A DNA stretch of 64,000 nucleotides, from the NCBI GenBank assembly GCA_950022295.1, contig OX465600.1, positions 28,371,282-28,435,281 on the forward strand, written 5' to 3'. The notes under the pieces are model-generated. The model ran no database searches, was not told the DNA's origin, and saw nothing but the letters and a program-made list of their open reading frames with translations. This document shows positions 1-9,059 of this stretch, one piece after another. Each line of letters begins with the position of its first letter. Position 1 is the first letter of the stretch. Made by a program: the position numbers and the translations under genes. This DNA is from Bromus sterilis. Taxonomy: Eukaryota; Streptophyta; Magnoliopsida; Poales; Poaceae.

Positions 1-133
1 AGCAAAACTATGCAACACTTTCATTGTTAATATATGGGCAGATCACTTCCAATTCCTCAAAGGAAAATGTAGTTAGTTGCAGTAGATTTTGAATGGTCAC
101 TTTGTGGTATTTAATTACAAGTGAAATGTGCAG

Positions 134-1076
134 GTTTAAGGGGTCCACATTTCAGGTAATGGGACAAACCATTGAAGGATTGGGTGACTGGTCTATTGTC
201 GGCGGCACTGGTGCGTTTGAATTTGCGCGTGGCATTATCAAGAGAAAAGTGCATGAAAAAAGAAACGGGGAAGAGATATATGAGCTTACTATCCGTGGAT
301 TCTGCTCCGTGCAGGTGTGGTGAATATTCTTATGTTTTTGTGGTTGATCTATATATAACGCTCTTGCGTTATCAGGAGAACATACATATATAAGTAGTTC
401 TTCGCATGTAAACTTCTGATTGTGCATGTCATGCTCTTTCATATGAAGATAGCTAACACTGGTCCATCGCATGTAATTATTGTTGCAGGTCGTTAAGGGT
501 GGACCATGGGGTCGTACAGATAAAGGTTCCCCTCGTGAACTCACAGAAATGCCCCGGCGTCTTGAAAGTGTGACCATTCAATATGCTGGAGCAATTGATT
601 TATTTTCGTATACATACATTGACCAAAATGGGCAGAAGCGAACCGTAGGTCCCTGGGGTTCAGGATATAAGGATGGATCAACTCAAAACAAAACGGTACG
701 TGCGTATTTAACTCTGAGACTCATTTGCTTCTCATGCATGATGGTTAATTCATTTATCATCCACAATTTATGAAGCTAAAATGATGATTACTTGACGGCC
801 TTATCCTTGTTTGGTCGTATACAGTTCACCCTGGGGCCTTCGGAGTTCCTGAAGGAAGTATCTGGAATATATCAATCTATTGACGGTGAGCTGGAATCAC
901 TTACATTTGTCAGCAACATTAAAACATATGGACCTTTTGGGCGTGTGAATCGTTCCCATACTATCAAAGGACCAGAATTCAAGTTTAACGTTGATGAGGT
1001 GAACAAGAGTTCCATTGTGGGCTTCTATGGTACAACTGACAAGTACATCTGGTCATTCGGTGTGTACACTATCTAG
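134..1076 (+). CDS. Dirigent-jacalin chimeric lectin, last three exons (5' end outside window)
   Basis: Three exons read in one frame: 134-314, 489-695 and 825-1076, each bounded by AG/GT, with a TAG stop at 1074-1076. Exon 134-314 encodes the end of a dirigent domain (motif VGGTGAFEFARG, then ELTIRGFC). The next two exons encode one jacalin-like mannose-binding lectin domain of about 150 residues, starting VVKGGPWG and ending near YIWSFGVYTI. Known: dirigent plus jacalin fusions are specific to monocots, and several wheat members respond to jasmonate, pathogens or insects. They are usually cytosolic or secreted carbohydrate-binding defence proteins. The N-terminal part of the dirigent domain must lie upstream of base 1. 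The exons carry no stops or frameshifts, so this looks like an intact host gene, unlike everything else in the window. The exact physiological role is not readable from the sequence. Confidence 0.88.
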
Positions 1077-1246
1077 ATCAAAGAACATTTGTGGGTGCAC
1101 AATGCATGTTCTAGCCGAGAAGTGTTTTTCCCAGGTTCAGTTTATTGTGTTAGCAATAAGGTGGTTTCCCCACAGGAAGTGATTTGTTTCATGTTGATTT
1201 GCATCAATTTATAGTGTTTCGTTGTAATCTGGTTACTTCCAGTGTA

Positions 1247-1252
1247 ATAAAG
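1247..1252 (+). terminator. Poly(A) signal of the dirigent-jacalin gene
   Basis: AATAAA lies 171 bases after the stop codon at 1076, in an AT-rich 3' UTR. This is a normal distance for a plant near-upstream polyadenylation element. Confidence 0.6.
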
Positions 1253-1438
1253 ATGTTGAGATTGTTTTCTTGGGAATCAAATTTATAATAGTACTAGTTC
1301 AGATCTCAGCCCAAATTAACTTGACCCACAAAGAGCTTAATAAGCAACAATGATGATAGTCACGGTTCCAGTACACCACTAACTTAACACACTCGGGGAG
1401 TGTAATAAGCGTCATTTTAACCACTATAGCAAAGTGAT

Positions 1439-1535
1439 ATTTCCTCCATTCAGAATTAACTGACACAAAAATAGATGTATCTAGTGTCTTGATACGTTTG
1501 TTTCTGCGTTAGTTAATTTTGAATGGAGGGAGTAT
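1439..1535. mobile_element. Stowaway-like MITE (about 97 bp)
   Basis: The ends are inverted copies of a CTCCATTC(A)GAATTAACT-type sequence: the left end reads TTCCTCCATTCAGAATTAAC and the right end is its complement with a few mismatches. TA dinucleotides flank both ends, as expected for Tc1/Mariner-derived Stowaway elements. It has no coding capacity and lies about 360 bp downstream of the lectin gene. Confidence 0.65.
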
Positions 1536-1759
1536 ATCAAAAGCTGGAAGTTCTAAGAAAAGGAAAAAAAAGTAGCATATTGATCCTATGTGGTCCAAGG
1601 TGCAGCAAACTACAAGTATGGCGCATCCCTGGAATGAATGGGTGAATAATTACAGCAAAATATCAGGGACATAAGAACTTTCACTTGTGCTCTTAGATGG
1701 AATTGAATAGGTCGTTGTGTCAATTAGGATGGGACTGTGGTCAGAATCTCCTACAAAGA
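1536..1759. other. Unassigned AT-rich intergenic stretch
   Basis: No open frame, inverted repeat or recognisable element end is visible between the MITE and the LINE remnant. Confidence 0.4.
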
Positions 1760-2378
1760 TGATGAACGCATGCGTTCGGGGAGCCACGACGACCAAGCAA
1801 AATTACTAACCGCTCTGTCCAGACTCTCGCGAATCACACCTCTTTTTCATCTAAACGTGTTCCTAATATAGCCAAGATACTCGAGAGCACAGTCATACAA
1901 ACATTCTATGCACAACCATGTTCGGCGTGGATCTTGTGTTCCCTTCCTCCTCTGATGAGCAAAGTATCTCATTCAAATCCCCAAGAACCACACATGGTAA
2001 ATTAGACTGCGCATGGAGATCTTGAATTCTTCTACAAACCCGGTGCATCAGTACCCCACGCATTCTAGTCAAGCGGCAACCTTCCCTGGGATCCTTCTTG
2101 CAATATCCACATTAATATAGTTTGCATGCAAAAAAGATAAGTTGTAGATTAACAGTAATTTTACATAACATCATCGGACCTCCACTTCTACCATAACTAA
2201 TGCACACAAATTTTGTATTGTACCCTAGTTTCAATCTCAACCTTTCCCCACTCGGGTCATTAAGATGAGTTTTCGAGATAAAAAAATACATTAACAATAT
2301 GTTATCGTTGGAGATCCAGCAGCGAATGAATGGCCAAGGGCTCCCTAACCCCCGACGATTCCAGCTCAAGATTTTCAT
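1760..2378 (-). pseudogene. LINE ORF2 endonuclease fragment
   Basis: On the minus strand, 2378 downward opens with MKILSWNRRGLGSPWPF, the classic start of plant L1-type ORF2 (APE-type endonuclease; the W-N-x-R-G-L-G motif). Further along the same strand, around 1970-2000, CVVLGDLNEI matches the catalytic GDFNE block, and near 1800-1850 IRESLDRAV matches the C-terminal endonuclease motif. These blocks lie in different frames with missing sequence between them, and no reverse transcriptase follows. It is therefore a dead, deleted fragment. The endonuclease would nick target DNA for target-primed reverse transcription in an intact element. Confidence 0.72.
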
Positions 2379-2642
2379 CGTTGATGGTGGTCACTCTTGA
2401 AGGGAGTCATTGATCTTGAAGTTTCATCCTCCGTATCTTCAAAGCCATCTCCTATATTTTGTTATTTTTGTCTCCGGCACTTTCAAGGGAGAGTCGTGAC
2501 CTGCAATTTTCATCGTAGCTTGAAACTCAAATGTACTACAATGACATAGACATGTTCAACTCCATTCAGCAGTATTTGTGCACTTGGTTGTCCTTTAACA
2601 TTTATATATAGTTAGCCTTTTCCTAGGCAACCTATCGATAGT
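2379..2642. other. Intergenic, nothing recognised
   Basis: Read in both directions without finding an ORF or element boundary. It may be LINE 5' flank. Confidence 0.3.
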
Positions 2643-2835
2643 ATCACCCACAATGTTGGGGATATCGCTTATCGAAAACTTATCGGTCGACCCAAGATAA
2701 GGGGTAAATCGGGTGATTTATCAGCATATCGGGCGATTTATCGGCACATCATGCGATTTATCGGTCGATTTATCTTATCGGTGAGACACCGAGAAGGGAT
2801 AAATCGGATGATTTATCGGAATATCGGAAGATATC
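2643..2835. repeat. Degenerate short tandem repeat (CGATTTATCGG-type)
   Basis: The motif GCGATTTATCGG, or close variants separated by CATATC/CACATC, recurs about seven times. GATAAATCGG occurs in the opposite orientation toward the end, so part of the block can fold back. It probably belongs to the interior or subterminal region of an unidentified DNA transposon. Confidence 0.5.
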
Positions 2836-3226
2836 TTGAACAATGATCACCCATATTAATATTAGGCTTCTCCTTCTAGAGATACATAGTCATATTCCTT
2901 CCATGACAGTTTGATGTTGATGTATTAGGACACTCTAGGTTTTAATGTCCACCCCGTCTACCCCTTCTAGTAGCTTGTTAAGCCCGACCTCCCCTATAGT
3001 CACATCTTGGTGGTTACCGCATGTACTCTTGCGGCACCCTCATGAAGTCGGGGTATTAAAACTTTGAGGGGTCATGCAATCCATCCTCACACTGATCTTC
3101 AATTTGTCCTATTGTACCACAGTTTCCATATAAACATGGCATATTCTCATAAAGCACTCAAAAAGGCTATGGAGGTTAGCTTGGATCCACATTCCTCGAC
3201 AAAAACCTGAGTAACATCTTTGGAAT
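2836..3226. other. Intergenic, nothing recognised
   Basis: No coding potential or repeat structure is seen up to the CACTA-like end at 3227. Confidence 0.3.
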
Positions 3227-3262
3227 CACTAATACAAAAACAGTTATAGCTAATATGGACAC

Positions 3263-3496
3263 TAATGGCGCACTGGGGAAGTGGTGCGCCACTACTAAAT
3301 AACAATGGCGCACCTATGTGTCGTGCGTCATTAGAGTCAGAGTTATTAATGGAGCATGTACACTCCAGTGCGCCATTGTTGAATTGCTCCTGGACCAGCA
3401 CCCCTTCCCCAGCTTAGTAATGGCGCATGTGTAGCAGGTGTGCCATTAGAATTCCTGGACCTTAATGGCGCATGTGTAGCAGGTGCGCCATTGATG
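3263..3496. repeat. CACTA subterminal repeats (TGGCGCA / TGCGCCA)
   Basis: Direct and inverted copies of a TAATGGCGCA motif occur about nine times in 230 bp, including two near-identical TAATGGCGCATGTGTAGCAG units about 50 bp apart. In En/Spm-type elements such motifs bind the TNPA-type protein. Confidence 0.6.
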
Positions 3497-3760
3497 TTCC
3501 ATTTTCCTGTGGCCACCTCGCCCCAGACCTGGGCCCACCTCTCTCCAGATCATTTTAAGAAAAGTGCATTTTGGAGATCGTTTAAATATTATATTATTTT
3601 AGAGATAGACATGTCATTAATTTTGTATGTGGGCATGTGCTTGTTTTAGAGTATTAAAATTGCGATGTGGTTGATATAAAAAAAATTAAGTGCAAAAAGT
3701 GTTAATCCCCACCTAGTTTCAAAAAAAAATCTCCACCTAATCCCTCCCGCACCCGTACCC

Positions 3761-3927
3761 AATGGCGGAGCTACCTTAGGACCAAACCAGGCTATGGCCC
3801 GCCCAAGCTTCCTGTAAAAAACAAACGTATACCTAGAACCAAGCCACATACACATATGCTTACAACGCTTTACCAACATCAACCTAGGTTTGGTCCGCCC
3901 AGCTTTTTTGTTGAAGCTCCGCCACTG
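3761..3927. mobile_element. 167-bp MULE-type MITE with 9-bp target duplication
   Basis: The termini are inverted: AATGGCGGAGCT at the left and AGCTCCGCCACTG at the right. The element is flanked by identical 9-bp direct repeats CCCGTACCC at 3752-3760 and 3928-3936. A 9-bp duplication points to Mutator-superfamily transposition. It is inserted in the leader region of the CACTA-like element. Confidence 0.65.
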
Positions 3928-3959
3928 CCCGTACCCCCTAATTAATCCCCACCTCCCCC

Positions 3960-4145
3960 TCCCGCAACCCTATCTCCCCCCCACCCACACACACACACAC
4001 ACAACCCGCAACACCAGTCGCCGCCCCGATCCAATCTAGCCGCCACCCGCAACACCAGCCGCCGCCCTCCACCCTCTCCCCTCACCGCCGCCGCGACTCC
4101 GCGCCCCTTCGGTAAGCCTCCCCCTCCCTCTCTCTCCCTCCCTCC

Positions 4146-4177
<32 letters not shown>

Positions 4178-4367
4178 GACCGGGCGTGCTCGCAGATCGA
4201 CGGCCTCCGACACCAGCACCCACAGCGGCTTCTCTGTGTCGTCGCCCCTCACCGGCGACTTCTCCTCCGCGCCGCCGCCCCACACCGGAGGTTGCTCCTC
4301 CCCGCAGCCGCTCCCGCGCCGGTCCTCGCGCTCAAGTTCAGGCAGCACAAGCTTGTGTGCCGCAAGT
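3960..4367 (+). other. GC-rich leader exon with CA and CT microsatellites
   Basis: A C-rich stretch with (CA)n near 3984-4003, (CT)n near 4120-4160 and (CA)n near 4160-4180 ends at a possible splice donor (CAA|GTATGT at about 4367). It looks like the 5' leader of the gene whose coding exon starts after the acceptor at about 5108. Long open frames here are simple-sequence artefacts. Confidence 0.4.
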
Positions 4368-5108
4368 ATGTTCTCCTATTATTCCTTCCTTGGATGACTT
4401 CTTTCTTTCACTCTACATCGATTTACCTACGGTTGTTACAGGCTTTGTTTGGATGCATATGAATCATAGAAGCCTGTGAACTGTGATGTTTCTGTTGTGG
4501 TATGTTCTGTTCGTGTGGTGGATCGAAGCATATATATGTAGACCATATCTGTGTGTGTGTGGTAATTTGGATCCAGGAAGCTAGCTTATTATCATACTTT
4601 TCATGAAGTACCAGTTGAGGTGTAGATGCACTGATGCACTTTTTCTTTCATGATTCATCCATATATATGCTGGTGTTACATGCATGCTTGTAGAAACTTG
4701 TGAATTGTCATGTTTCTGATGTGGTCTTTTTGGTGAGGATAGATGCATATGTAGAACATATCTCTGAGGTTTTGGATCCAGGGAACTAGCTATTAGCATA
4801 CTTTTCATCAAGTACTAGTTGAGGTGTAGATGGACTATTTTATTTCACGGTGATTCATCGATATGCAGTCATTTTCATGTTTGTATCTGGTTGTCAATGC
4901 ATGACAAAAGATTGTGAAATGCAATGTTTCTTTTGTGGTCCGAATGGGGATCGATGCATATGTAAATCATATCTCTATGTGGTTTGCGGAACTAGTTCTT
5001 TCTACTAGTTGATGCAAATTAATTCCTTTGGGGTGTTACTTATTTCTGAAAGATTGCACTAGTGTTACAGAAACATGCTCTGTTTATCACTAAATACATA
5101 TTTTGCAG
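4368..5108 (+). other. Probable intron of the CACTA small gene
   Basis: AT-rich, with near-repeats of a roughly 170-bp segment containing GTGGTCxxxxTGGGGATCGATGCATATG-like text. It ends in a T-rich tract and TTTTGCAG. No coding potential is seen. Confidence 0.4.
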
Positions 5109-5118
5109 CACAGTCGGC

Positions 5119-5532
5119 ATGGTTCGCTCTCGCAAAACCTACCACATTAGCACTGGCGGCCGTATAGTACATGGTGCCGCCGCCCCCTTGCCGCCAGCGC
5201 CAGCCTCGTCGGGCTCCTCCATGGGCTCGCGCCTCTCTGCATAAACGGCGTCCTCCTATGCATCCCGCTTTTCGACGGGAAGCTCTGACATTCAGCCCAC
5301 TACTTCAGAGATGTCTCGGAATAGGAGTGAGATAGAAGAGGAGGACACAACAGAGAAGGCGGATTTCAATGCCGCTTGGGCGCGCCACTACCTGGGCGTA
5401 CCACCCCCGGGCGACGACAACGACCTCTACATCCCTCCAGCGGACCCGGCACACCAAGCGGTAGCATGGGAAGGAGCTCAGGCCGCAAGAGAGAACAAAA
5501 TCATCGTCATCTCATCTTCTGACGATGAGTGA
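5119..5532 (+). pseudogene. CACTA-borne small acidic protein with C-terminal SUMO-interaction-like motif
   Basis: After a splice acceptor at about 5108, an ATG at 5119 opens a frame beginning MVRSRKTYHISTGG. It meets a TAA at 5242-5244 and continues in the same frame to a TGA at 5530-5532, so the downstream part from the ATG at 5311 may be translated alone (73 aa). The N-terminus recalls the spacing of a histone H3 tail (R-x-K-x5-STGG). The C-terminus ends KIIVISSSDDE, which fits the SUMO-interacting motif pattern (hydrophobic core followed by Ser and acidic residues). No enzymatic domain is recognised. The copy at 61693-62106 shares the same internal stop, so the stop predates the duplication. 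Function is unknown. Confidence 0.45.
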
Positions 5533-5634
5533 AGCGTCTTCAGTGCGCAGCATTTGTGTATCCCCTCTATATTGTATCCCCGTTATCTATTAGTGTCGTC
5601 GATATGTAACGGTAGATGCCATGGGGATGGCTAA
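5533..5634 (+). other. 3' UTR of the CACTA small gene, then gypsy insertion site
   Basis: Non-coding tail following the stop. It ends with GCTAA (5630-5634), the expected left 5-bp flank of the gypsy insertion. The matching right flank is not in the window. Confidence 0.4.
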
Positions 5635-6460
5635 TGAGGGGGACAAACTGAGGTTAGTGTCGCTGGTACCGGAAGCGATAATGGGAACACACGGTGAGAC
5701 ACCACGATGTACCCAGGTTCGGGGCTCTCCGTAGAGATAACACCCCTAGTCCCCGTAGAGATAACACCCCTAGTCCTGCCGAGCTAGCTATATGCAATAA
5801 CTTTGGCTACAATGAATGCTCCTTGAGCTGTTTGAGAGGAAGTAGAAGATGGCCTCTGGTCACTACTCTCTCCTTGCTCTCTCTATGGTGGGTGAGAATG
5901 TAATAACTGCTCCGTCGTCCCCCACACAGGAGGGGTACCCGGGGCTCTTATAGGCCGAGCCCGGGGTACAAAGGTAAATATACAAGAGGGAGGGCCCAAC
6001 TGTTTGTCTCAGATAAGCTAGGGACCTCACATCGTGCTCCTCCGGATGACCCGGTGTAGACTTGCGGCTCGCCATACCGTTATCCCGTAGACCTCGGTAG
6101 TGAAAAATGAAGCTAGATACTTAGGCATGTCGGCCTGTCCGCGTGATCGGCGCTGGAGGAGACCGCACGCCTCTGACAGTCCCGATCTTCAGGGATTGCG
6201 CATTAAATGCTCTTGTACCAGGTGTCTGACCTGGAACTCTAATCGGATGTTGCTCTTCTTACTTCGGCCGGATGCTCCTGGGTGAGGCCGATTGTGCCCT
6301 TTCTAGGGCAATCGGCCCTCACTTGGAACAGATCGGCCTACTTCTTGCTTGTTCTTGTTTAGCTCGGCCTTGATTAGATCGGTGACCATCAGGTCGGTGA
6401 TCTTTGCCTTGATGAATTGTTTCCCCTGGGTGACCCTACCCGGGGGTCATACCCCCGACA
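5635..6460 (-). repeat. 3' LTR of the gypsy element (826 bp)
   Basis: On the minus strand it begins TGTCGGGGGTATGACCCCC (6460 downward) and ends GTTTGTCCCCCTCA at 5635, giving TG...CA ends. The same LTR recurs at 62209-63010, where it is 802 bp. The 24-bp difference is a tandem duplication at 5729-5776. Confidence 0.8.
5729..5776. repeat. 24-bp tandem duplication inside the LTR
   Basis: Two perfect copies of a 24-bp unit starting CCGTAGAGATAACACCCC. The second LTR copy (62209-63010) has one, so the gain or loss postdates the large duplication. Confidence 0.8.
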
Positions 6461-6480
6461 GTAGCCCCTGAAGCTGCGGA
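6461..6480 (-). other. Polypurine tract of the gypsy element
   Basis: On the minus strand, CAGCTTCAGGGGCTAC lies directly before the LTR start TGTCGGGGG. This is the expected position for the plus-strand primer of reverse transcription. It is short and only partly purine. Confidence 0.45.
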
Positions 6481-6589
6481 GGTCCCGTCGAACTCAGAGA
6501 TGGCGAGGCCTGCACAGGTTCCTTCTCTTTGTAAAAATGCAAACTTTTTGTTTCTGACCGATTGCTTCAATAGGCTGGTTGCTTGCTAT

Positions 6590-6772
6590 CTGTCGATTGC
6601 TCCTGATTTTCCGGTTGCTCTCAATGGTCGGATTGCTCTTGATCTTCCGATTGCTTTCAACGGTCCGATTGCTCTTGATCTTCCGATTTCTCTCAATGGT
6701 CCGATTGCTCTTGATCTTCCGATTGCTTTCAATGGTCCGATTGCTCTTGATCTTCCGATTGCTCTTGATCTT
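6590..6772. repeat. 36-bp minisatellite upstream of the antisense ORF
   Basis: About four and a half copies of a 36-bp unit made of two related 18-bp halves (GATTGCTCTTGATCTTCC and GATTGCTTTCAATGGTCC). All long open frames on both strands here arise from this periodicity. The same array lies at about 63140-63322. Confidence 0.75.
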
Positions 6773-7020
6773 CCCGACCGATCCGCCCAAAAGTTGGTTT
6801 GACTGAATGTTGACCGAACTTGCCGCTTCGAATTCGCCGAAGAATACGGGACGTCGTGCCACGATTTGACAAGCCATAACCGCTGCCTCGACCCATGCGC
6901 GCACGTCCCGTCCCATCCGCCGGATCTTCTGTGCTCCGAACTGACGTTGCTCTGTGAATACACGTGGCCACACCGCCTGCCGGATCGGCACACCTGATCC
7001 CACTACCTTCTTGCCGTTCC

Positions 7021-7029
7021 TTTAAATAT
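7021..7029 (+). promoter_or_regulatory. Possible TATA box for the gypsy antisense ORF
   Basis: TTTAAATAT lies about 310 bp before the proposed ATG (7338), in otherwise GC-rich DNA. A second copy is at about 63571. It is plausible as an internal antisense promoter; no transcription data are available. Confidence 0.35.
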
Positions 7030-7337
7030 CCCGTGGAGTGAGAGATGCGCTCCGCACCCCCCCACTTCACCATCTTCCTCGAGCTTTCCTCCATTGCCTC
7101 CGTCGCCGCACCGCGCGCCCTTCCGTGCTGCTGCTGCTGCTTCCCGACGCCTAGAGCCGACGCACCGAGGACCGTCCTGTCGCACTCCGCCGTCGTCGCC
7201 CTTGCTCCTCCTCTGCCATCATAGGTGGGCTTGGATCTAGATTTCCGCAGCCTCCGCTGACGTCTTCTCCGCCACCGCCACCTTCTTCCTCGTCTCCGTC
7301 TCGCTCCTTCTCACCCACCACGGAGTCCGACGGCTCC

Positions 7338-7623
7338 ATGGGGGACGACGCCGCCGCCGGCTCCCAAAGGGGGGCTTGGAAAGGCTCCAATGTGACGGAG
7401 ATGCAGATTGCACTTCTCCGCCGGTCTCGCAAGATTTCGGCGGACCTCGACTGCCGTGTTCCCGGTGAAGAGATTTTCCCGCGCCTCAGCCCGGCGAGCG
7501 CGTCGTCTTCCTCACGCATTTCCAGCGCGGGTTCGGGCTCCCGGTGAGCCAGTTCTTCCATGACTTTCTTGCCTTCTACCGCCTGCAACCGCACCACCTC
7601 GGAGTGAATTCCATCATGCTGAT
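7338..7623 (+). pseudogene. Gypsy antisense ORF, 5' part of exon 1 (split by the LTR array)
   Basis: An ATG at 7338 opens MGDDAAAGSQRGAWKGSN. From about residue 50 the sequence matches the N-terminal half of the plant 'putative gypsy-type transposon' domain (Pfam Transposase_28 type), with FGLPVSQFFHDFLAFY and the LGVNSIM block before the array. A one-base deletion near 7490 breaks the frame. The coding sequence stops at 7623 where the LTR array begins and resumes in phase at 46355. The function of these antisense proteins is unknown. The second copy at 63890-64000 is open to the window end. Confidence 0.65.
7619..7623. other. Left target-site duplication of the LTR array (CTGAT)
   Basis: CTGAT directly precedes the first LTR. 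CTGCT directly follows the last LTR at 46355-46359. Four of five bases match, and removing the array plus one copy restores the aORF phase. Confidence 0.65.
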
Positions 7624-9059
7624 TGATTTCTACGCACGCTTCTATTCTTGTAGACTATGTTGGGCCTCCAAGCGCAGAGGTTTGTAGGACAGCAGCAATT
7701 TCCCTCAAGTGGATGACATAAGGTTTATCGAACTCAGGGAAGTAGAGGTTGAAGATGGTCTATCTCAAGCAACCCTGCAATTAAGATACAAGAAGTCTCC
7801 TGTGTCCCCAAGACACGTAATACAACTAGGAGTTGTGTAGGTGCACTAGTTCGGCGAAGAGATGGTAAAATATGGATGATAGGTGTGGCAAAACAAAGTA
7901 ATATAAGTCTGTAATAAAAAGTGCAGGAAGCAAACATGTGACAAAAGCGAGCACAAACGGTGTAACAATAGTGGAAACAAGGCCTGGGCTTCATACTTTC
8001 ATTAGTGGCAACTCTCAACAACATTAACATAGTCTAATCATATGATATTTCCCATAAAACAAGCAATGGAGACGCACTCGGAGGTCATTCCTTTGTGGTC
8101 AAGAGAGGACGAGAATTATGTAGGGCTACAAGAGCACACCTCAGAGTTCGTAGTTCTCAATCTATGGATTTCCCAATGTCACCGCGACCATCCAAAGAGA
8201 GTACCACAATCACCATAACATATCTCTAGGATAGTCGAAGACAAGCACCAATAGACTCTCAATCTTCAATCAAGACACAAAAGAGGAAATCACTCATGAA
8301 AATATTCTTCTAACCCATGTCCAATAGACCGCTGTCACCATGGTCTCGGGGATTATACTAGATAAGATCAATTGAGTACATCAATCCAATACATAGAGGA
8401 AGGGGAAATATCATGGGATCACCCTAGATTAACATAGTCTATGATCACAACGAAGATCACATCATGGGAGAGAGAGAAGAACACATAGCTACTGGTAGAA
8501 ACCTCAGCCCCGAGGAAGAACTACTCCCGCTTCATGGAGGGAGGAAGCAACGTCGATGGAGATGAATCCGGGGGAACTTCCCCGTCCCGGCAGGGTGACG
8601 ACAAAGGAATTCTGGTCCCCCGAAGCTTGTCGGCGATGGCGGCGGAGATCGGAATTGCTTCTGGAGAAAAGGGGTCAGGAATCAGGGTTTCCTCCACGGG
8701 GGTAAAAATAGGAGCCAAAGGGGGCACCGAGGGGGGCCACAGGGCAGCCAGGAGGGCAGGTGGCGCGGCCTAGGGTGGGGCCCCGCCAGGCACCCTCCTG
8801 CCATGTCTTGGTTATTCCGGAAGCTTCCGGAGCGCTGATTTTTTATATAATTTTTCCAGGATTTATTGGGCACTTTAATTATTGGAAAAACCTGAAAGAC
8901 AAAAACAGCAGAAAACAGGAACTGGCAACTGGGTGCACTGAGTTAATAGGTTAGTCCAAATATGATAAAAAGTGTAGGAAAGTTCAAGCAAAACATGGCA
9001 AAGTCACAAAAATCATGCATGGAGCAAGCAGAAATTATAGATACGTTTGGGACGTATCA
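7624..9059 (-). repeat. LTR copy 0 (outer 3' LTR)
   Basis: Ends are TGATTTCTACG at the left and GACGTATCA at the right (minus strand TGATACGTCCC...). It is the most divergent copy: it lacks a roughly 22-bp GGGCCCCTAGTGG-containing segment present in the others near its right third. A TATATAAA-type box lies on the minus strand at about 8842-8851. Confidence 0.85.

Larger units (their letters stand above)
3227..5634 (+). mobile_element. CACTA-like element, left part (interrupted by the gypsy element)
   Basis: The terminus reads CACTAATACAAAAACAG at 3227, preceded by AAT as a possible 3-bp target duplication. Subterminal repeats follow at 3263-3496: the TAATGGCGCA core and its inverted partner TGCGCCATT alternate at short spacing. 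This is the architecture of Triticeae CACTA (En/Spm) ends. The body holds a GC-rich leader, a long intron and a small acidic-protein gene, and no transposase is visible. At 5635 the gypsy 3' LTR begins, so the right end of this CACTA is outside the window. Part of it (from 3330) is repeated at 59901-62208. Confidence 0.6.

Noticed and set aside
3942..4479. Frames of 88-113 codons near the CA/CT microsatellites
   Set aside because: Low-complexity translations of GC-rich and dinucleotide repeats, without support as exons.
6494..7185. Several 100-170-codon frames on both strands
   Set aside because: Their products are simple repeats (KSNRKIKSNRT-like, LLLIFRLLS-like) generated by the 36-bp minisatellite.
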